9,827 nt of DNA, from NCBI GenBank assembly GCA_004298295.1, contig SCUH01000252.1:1-9827 (forward strand), read 5' to 3'. The DNA comes from Betaproteobacteria bacterium. GTDB taxonomy: Bacteria > Pseudomonadota > Gammaproteobacteria > Burkholderiales > SG8-39. Made by a program: the position numbers and the translations under genes. The notes beneath the pieces were generated by a model. That model was not told where the DNA came from. It saw nothing but the letters and a program-made list of their open reading frames with translations, and made no database searches. Positions 7,054-9,827 of the stretch are shown in pieces. Every line of letters starts with the position of its first letter. The stretch's first letter is position 1.

Positions 7054-8756
7054 GCCGCGGCGAGCCGCTCCTTCAGTTGCTGCACGCACGCGGCGAGCGG
7101 GATCTGCGCCGGCGCTGCGTCGCGGCGTCCCTTGTACTCGGCCTGCGACGCGGCCAGGCCGCGATCGGAAATCACCAGCCGGTGCGGCACGCCGATCAGG
7201 TCCATGTCGGCGAACAGCACGCCTGGCCGCTCGTCGCGGTCGTCGAGCAGCACGTCGACGCCGGCCGCCGTGAGCTCGCTGTACGCGCGTTCAGCGGCCT
7301 CGCGCACGGCGGTACTCTTGTGATAGCCGATCGGCACCACGCAGGCATCGAATGGCGCCATGGCGCGCGGAAAGACGATGCCGCGCGCGTCGTGGTTCTG
7401 CTCGATGGCCGCGCCGACGATGCGCGTCACGCCGATCCCGTAGCAGCCCATTTCCATGGGTTGCGCCACGCCCTGGGCGTCCAGGAAATGCGCCTTCAGT
7501 GCCTGTGAATACTTGGTGCGCAGCTGGAAGATGTGGCCCACTTCGATGCCGCGCCGGATGCGCAGGAGCCCGCGGCCGTCGGGGCTGGGATCGCCCTCGA
7601 CCACGCGGCGCAGGTCTGCAGTCTCCGGTTCCGGCGCATCGCGTCCCCAGTTCGCGCCACTAAGGTGGTAGCCCTCCTCGTTGGCGCCGCAGACGAAATC
7701 GGCCATCGCGGCCACCGTGCGGTCCGCAACCACGCGCACGCGCGCACCGACCGGACCGATATACCCCGGCCTGCAGCCCAGCGCGCGCTCGATCTCGGCG
7801 TCGGTGGCGAAGCGAAACGGCGCCAGGCCCGGCACCCTGGAGGCCTTGACCTCGTTGAGGGCGTGGTCACCGCGCAGCAGCAGCAGCACGAATTCGTCGT
7901 CGTGCATCACCGCGATGGCCTTCACCATGCGCTCGAGCGGCAGGCCGAGCAATGCGGCGACGTCCTCGCAGCGCGTGCGCCCAGGGGTCGGCACGCGCGC
8001 GAGCGTCTCGGCGGGCTGGGCGCGGGAGGCAGCCGGCGCAAGCGCTTCCGCCAATTCGACGTTGGCGGCGTAATCCGATTCCGGACACCAGGCGATCGCG
8101 TCCTCGCCCGATTCCGCGAGCACCTGGAATTCGTGCGAGCCGGTGCCGCCGATGGCGCCAGTATCGGCCGCCACGGCGCGGAAAGCGAGGCCGAGCCGCG
8201 TGAAGATGCGTGTGTAGGTCGCGTACATGTTGCGGTATTCCCGCTCCAGCCCGGCGTGATCGGCATGGAAGGAATAGCCGTCCTTCATGACGAACTCGCG
8301 CCCGCGCATGATGCCGAAACGGGGGCGCCGCTCGTCGCGGAACTTGGTCTGGATCTGGTAGAAATGCACCGGCAGCTGGCGGTAGCTTTTCAGCTCATTG
8401 CGCGCGATGTCGGTGATCACCTCCTCGGAAGTGGGCTGGATCACGAACTCGCGCTCGTGGCGGTCCTTGAAGCGCAGCAGTTCCGGGCCGTAGGCGCTCC
8501 AGCGGCCGGATTCGCGCCACAGCTCGCCGGGCTGCACCACCGGCAGGCTCAGCTCGATCGCCCCGGCGCGGTTCATTTCCTCGCGCACCACGGCCATGAC
8601 CTTGTGCAGGACGCGCAGGCCGAGCGGCATCCAGGTGTAGATGCCGGCGGCGAGGCGGCGCACGAGCCCGGCGCGGATCATCAGCTGATGGCTGACCAGA
8701 TCGGCGTCGGCGGGCGCTTCCTTAGTGGTGCCGATGAAGAATCTCGAGCTGCGCAT
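7050..8756 (-). CDS. proS: Prolyl-tRNA synthetase, bacterial type with editing domain
   Basis: ProS charges tRNA-Pro with proline in the cytoplasm. At 568 residues it is about the E. coli length. Class II motif 2 is seen at QTKFRDERRPRFGIMRGREF (136-155) and motif 3 at GIGVTRIVGA (440-449). Between them lies the YbaK-like insertion domain (about 224-407) that hydrolyses mischarged Ala-tRNA-Pro. The lysine known as K279 in E. coli falls here at K279 in ERMVKAI. The anticodon-binding domain occupies about 465-568. The ATG at 8756 gives the standard N-terminus MRSSRFFIGTTKEAPADA. Only GAGG, two bases before the ATG, resembles a ribosome site, which is unusually close. It leads a five-gene leftward unit with the SLT transglycosylase, DUF58, TgpA-like and mltB genes, and is divergent from rppH. 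Confidence 0.99.
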   Translation of the reverse strand: MRSSRFFIGTTKEAPADADLVSHQLMIRAGLVRRLAAGIYTWMPLGLRVLHKVMAVVREEMNRAGAIELSLPVVQPGELWRESGRWSAYGPELLRFKDRHEREFVIQPTSEEVITDIARNELKSYRQLPVHFYQIQTKFRDERRPRFGIMRGREFVMKDGYSFHADHAGLEREYRNMYATYTRIFTRLGLAFRAVAADTGAIGGTGSHEFQVLAESGEDAIAWCPESDYAANVELAEALAPAASRAQPAETLARVPTPGRTRCEDVAALLGLPLERMVKAIAVMHDDEFVLLLLRGDHALNEVKASRVPGLAPFRFATDAEIERALGCRPGYIGPVGARVRVVADRTVAAMADFVCGANEEGYHLSGANWGRDAPEPETADLRRVVEGDPSPDGRGLLRIRRGIEVGHIFQLRTKYSQALKAHFLDAQGVAQPMEMGCYGIGVTRIVGAAIEQNHDARGIVFPRAMAPFDACVVPIGYHKSTAVREAAERAYSELTAAGVDVLLDDRDERPGVLFADMDLIGVPHRLVISDRGLAASQAEYKGRRDAAPAQIPLAACVQQLKERLAAA

Positions 8757-8854
8757 GGCCTCGGGCGCCGGGCGGAACGATTTCGCGCCGGCGTTGTCAT
8801 TGCTGCGGGGCTGTGAAAAAATGCCGCAGGAATTCTAGCTTAGGTGGTGTCGCC
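8757..8854. promoter_or_regulatory. Divergent promoter region, proS / rppH
   Basis: This 98-bp spacer serves both directions. For proS, minus-strand TAGAAT at 8832-8837 is a candidate -10, preceded by GC as at surE; no good -35 is seen. For rppH, TTGTCA at 8794-8799 (five of six to TTGACA) lies 17 bp before AAAAAT at 8817-8822 (four of six to TATAAT). An inverted repeat, CTGCGG at 8803-8808 and CCGCAG at 8824-8829, flanks the candidate rppH -10 in its 15-base loop. These are visual matches only. Confidence 0.4.
8842..8847 (+). promoter_or_regulatory. Ribosome-binding site of rppH
   Basis: AGGTGG lies seven bases before the ATG at 8855. It decides the start: an upstream in-frame GTG at 8813 would add 14 non-conserved residues before MLDRDGYRPNVG, the conserved family N-terminus. 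Confidence 0.7.
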
Positions 8855-9397
8855 ATGCTCGACAGGGACGGCTACCGGCCGAATGTGGGCATCATCCTCG
8901 CCAACTGGCGCAACGAGGTATTCTGGGGCAAGCGCGTCAATCAGCATTCGTGGCAGTTTCCGCAGGGCGGTATCCAGCACGGCGAAACGCCCGAAAAGGC
9001 GATGTTCCGCGAGCTCGAAGAGGAGATCGGCCTGAAGCCCGATCACGTGCGCATTCTCGGGCGCACGCGCCACTGGCTGCGCTACGATGTGCCGAAACAG
9101 TGGGTGCGGCGCGACTGGCGCGGCACCTATCGGGGACAGAAGCAGATCTGGTACCTGCTGCGGCTGCTGGGACGCGATTGCGACGTCAAGCTGCGCGCCA
9201 GCGGCCATCCGGAGTTCGATGCCTGGCGCTGGCACGGCTACTGGGTACCGGTCGAGACGGTGATCGAGTTCAAGCGCGCGGTCTACAACCAGGCGCTCGC
9301 CGAGCTGCACCGCTACCTCAACGCCGACCGGCCGCGGCGCGCGCCGCGGCCCGCGGCGGCACGCGGCCAAGCCGCCCCCGGCCTGTCCGAATCCTGA
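8855..9397 (+). CDS. rppH: RNA pyrophosphohydrolase (Nudix hydrolase RppH)
   Basis: RppH removes pyrophosphate from the 5' end of primary transcripts, leaving a monophosphate that opens the RNA to RNase E decay. It acts in the cytoplasm with Mg2+. The 180-residue product starts MLDRDGYRPNVGIIL and carries WQFPQGG (33-39). The full Nudix box runs from G38 to L60 (Gx5Ex7RELEEEIGL), with E53, E56 and E57 as the catalytic and metal-binding glutamates, at the same numbers as in E. coli. YRGQKQIWYLL (92-102) and PEFDAWRW (119-126) are diagnostic of RppH rather than other Nudix enzymes. The tail after about residue 158 is Arg/Pro/Ala-rich and probably disordered. The sequence character is betaproteobacterial. 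It is transcribed alone and is divergent from proS. Confidence 0.97.
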   Translation: MLDRDGYRPNVGIILANWRNEVFWGKRVNQHSWQFPQGGIQHGETPEKAMFRELEEEIGLKPDHVRILGRTRHWLRYDVPKQWVRRDWRGTYRGQKQIWYLLRLLGRDCDVKLRASGHPEFDAWRWHGYWVPVETVIEFKRAVYNQALAELHRYLNADRPRRAPRPAAARGQAAPGLSES

Positions 9398-9534
9398 AGC
9401 GCGCCATGCAGCGGGTGCGGCGCGGGAGCGTTGGCCGTAAATAGCAGTCTTCAATTCGTAATATTGCGAGAATCAATTTGATCAATTGAGGCCGCGGCGC
9501 TACCTTGCCACGGTCTGCCGCGCGATTTTCACCC
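9398..9534 (+). promoter_or_regulatory. Rubrerythrin control region with AT-rich palindromes
   Basis: Most of the spacer between rppH and the rubrerythrin gene. Its left part is GC-rich with no T-tract hairpin, so I see no intrinsic terminator for rppH. From about 9438 to 9490 it becomes strikingly AT-rich. TCG-AATATT-CGA (9456-9469, one mismatched pair) is a near-palindrome. ATCAATT occurs twice with a 9-bp period (9472-9478 and 9481-9487). The overlapping perfect palindromes are ATCAA-T-TTGAT (9472-9482), TTGATCAA (9478-9485) and TCAATT-N5-AATTGA (9473-9489). A possible promoter is TTGATC (9478-9483), 17 bp, TACCTT (9501-9506). If that is right, the palindromes cover the -35 and would suit a regulator-binding site. 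The regulator is unknown. Confidence 0.45.
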
Positions 9535-9540
9535 AGGAGA
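9535..9540 (+). promoter_or_regulatory. Ribosome-binding site of rubrerythrin gene
   Basis: AGGAGA, five bases before the ATG at 9546. It is the strongest Shine-Dalgarno in the window and suggests high translation. Confidence 0.8.
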
Positions 9541-9545
9541 TCACC

Positions 9546-9827
9546 ATGCAACTCAAAGGATCGAAGACCCACACCAATCTGAAAGCCGCTTTTGCCGGCG
9601 AGTCGCAAGCCAACCGCCGTTACCTGTATTTCGCAGCCAAGGCCGATGTCGAAGGCCAGAACGACGTCGCCGCGCTGTTCCGCTCCACCGCCGAGGGCGA
9701 AACCGGTCATGCGCACGGGCACCTCGAGTACATGGAAGCGATCGGCGACCCGGCGACCGACCTGCCCATCGGCAAGACGCGCCTGAACCTGAAGGCCGCC
9801 GTCGCCGGCGAGACCCACGAGTACACC
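9546..9827 (+). CDS. rbr: Rubrerythrin (diiron peroxidase), N-terminal part
   Basis: Rubrerythrins are cytoplasmic ferritin-like diiron proteins that reduce hydrogen peroxide and protect against oxidative stress. The window ends after 94 codons with the frame still open. Diiron ligands visible so far are E19 in AGESQANRRYLYFA, E52 and H55 in AEGETGHA, and E89 and E92 in AGETHEYT. These match the family ligands usually numbered E20, E53, H56, E94 and E97, and the last Glu and His of the second helix pair are off the end. Whether a C-terminal rubredoxin domain follows cannot be seen; many proteobacterial members with this N-terminus are short and lack it. The start is fixed by a strong AGGAGA site, and an AT-rich palindromic region lies upstream. 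It appears to be a separate transcription unit from rppH. Confidence 0.94.
   Translation, partial: MQLKGSKTHTNLKAAFAGESQANRRYLYFAAKADVEGQNDVAALFRSTAEGETGHAHGHLEYMEAIGDPATDLPIGKTRLNLKAAVAGETHEYT

Noticed and set aside
7533..8816. 427-codon rightward open frame opposite proS
   Set aside because: Antisense to a complete, motif-rich prolyl-tRNA synthetase. It has no motif and an unnatural composition.
8813..8854. Longer rppH starting at GTG 8813
   Set aside because: The extra residues are not part of the family N-terminus, and a good ribosome site (8842-8847) points to the ATG at 8855.
9400..9424. CGCGCC/GGCGCG hairpin as an rppH terminator
   Set aside because: The stem is only 6 bp with a 13-base loop, and no run of T follows.
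9464..9476. FNR/ANR-type box in front of the rubrerythrin gene
   Set aside because: TTG and CAA half-sites are separated by 7 bases instead of the required 8, and the inner bases of the left half do not fit TTGAT.

Overview
The window is high-GC chromosomal DNA with very tight coding. It most likely comes from a betaproteobacterium. That placement is inferred from gene content and protein character: a surE-pcm-nlpD operon, a proS gene followed by a small lytic transglycosylase and divergent from rppH, and an RppH with a beta-type sequence. I see no transposase, integrase, CRISPR array, tRNA or rRNA. The region reads as core genome.

Left part (1-2537). The first 71 bases hold the start of a leftward gene with a diacylglycerol/lipid-kinase N-terminal motif. 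A 62-bp divergent promoter region separates it from the rightward operon surE-pcm-nlpD. This operon encodes a survival nucleotidase, a protein-repair methyltransferase and a LysM/degenerate-M23 lipoprotein that should activate a cell-wall amidase. Its genes overlap at ATGA and TAATG junctions. The rpoS gene that classically follows nlpD is not there. Instead nlpD runs tail to tail into mltB, with 19 bp of antisense coding overlap.

Central part (2519-8756, all leftward). proS, a small SLT-type lytic transglycosylase, a DUF58 membrane protein, a TgpA-like transglutaminase membrane protein and mltB form a five-gene unit. Each junction is a 4-bp ATGA overlap, or a 1-bp gap in one case, so translation is probably coupled. 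Four of the five products are membrane or envelope proteins, and three carry peptidoglycan- or transglutaminase-type catalytic residues. The MoxR AAA+ ATPase usually encoded beside DUF58/TgpA pairs is absent.

Right part (8757-9827). A 98-bp divergent region separates proS from rppH (RNA pyrophosphohydrolase). After rppH comes a 148-bp spacer with an AT-rich palindromic island, then a rubrerythrin gene cut off by the window end.

Taken together the window is mostly stress-survival and cell-envelope housekeeping. I do not see a clearly undescribed system. The most unusual points are the MoxR-less DUF58/TgpA unit set between two lytic transglycosylases, the missing rpoS, and the palindromic AT-rich control region before the rubrerythrin gene.
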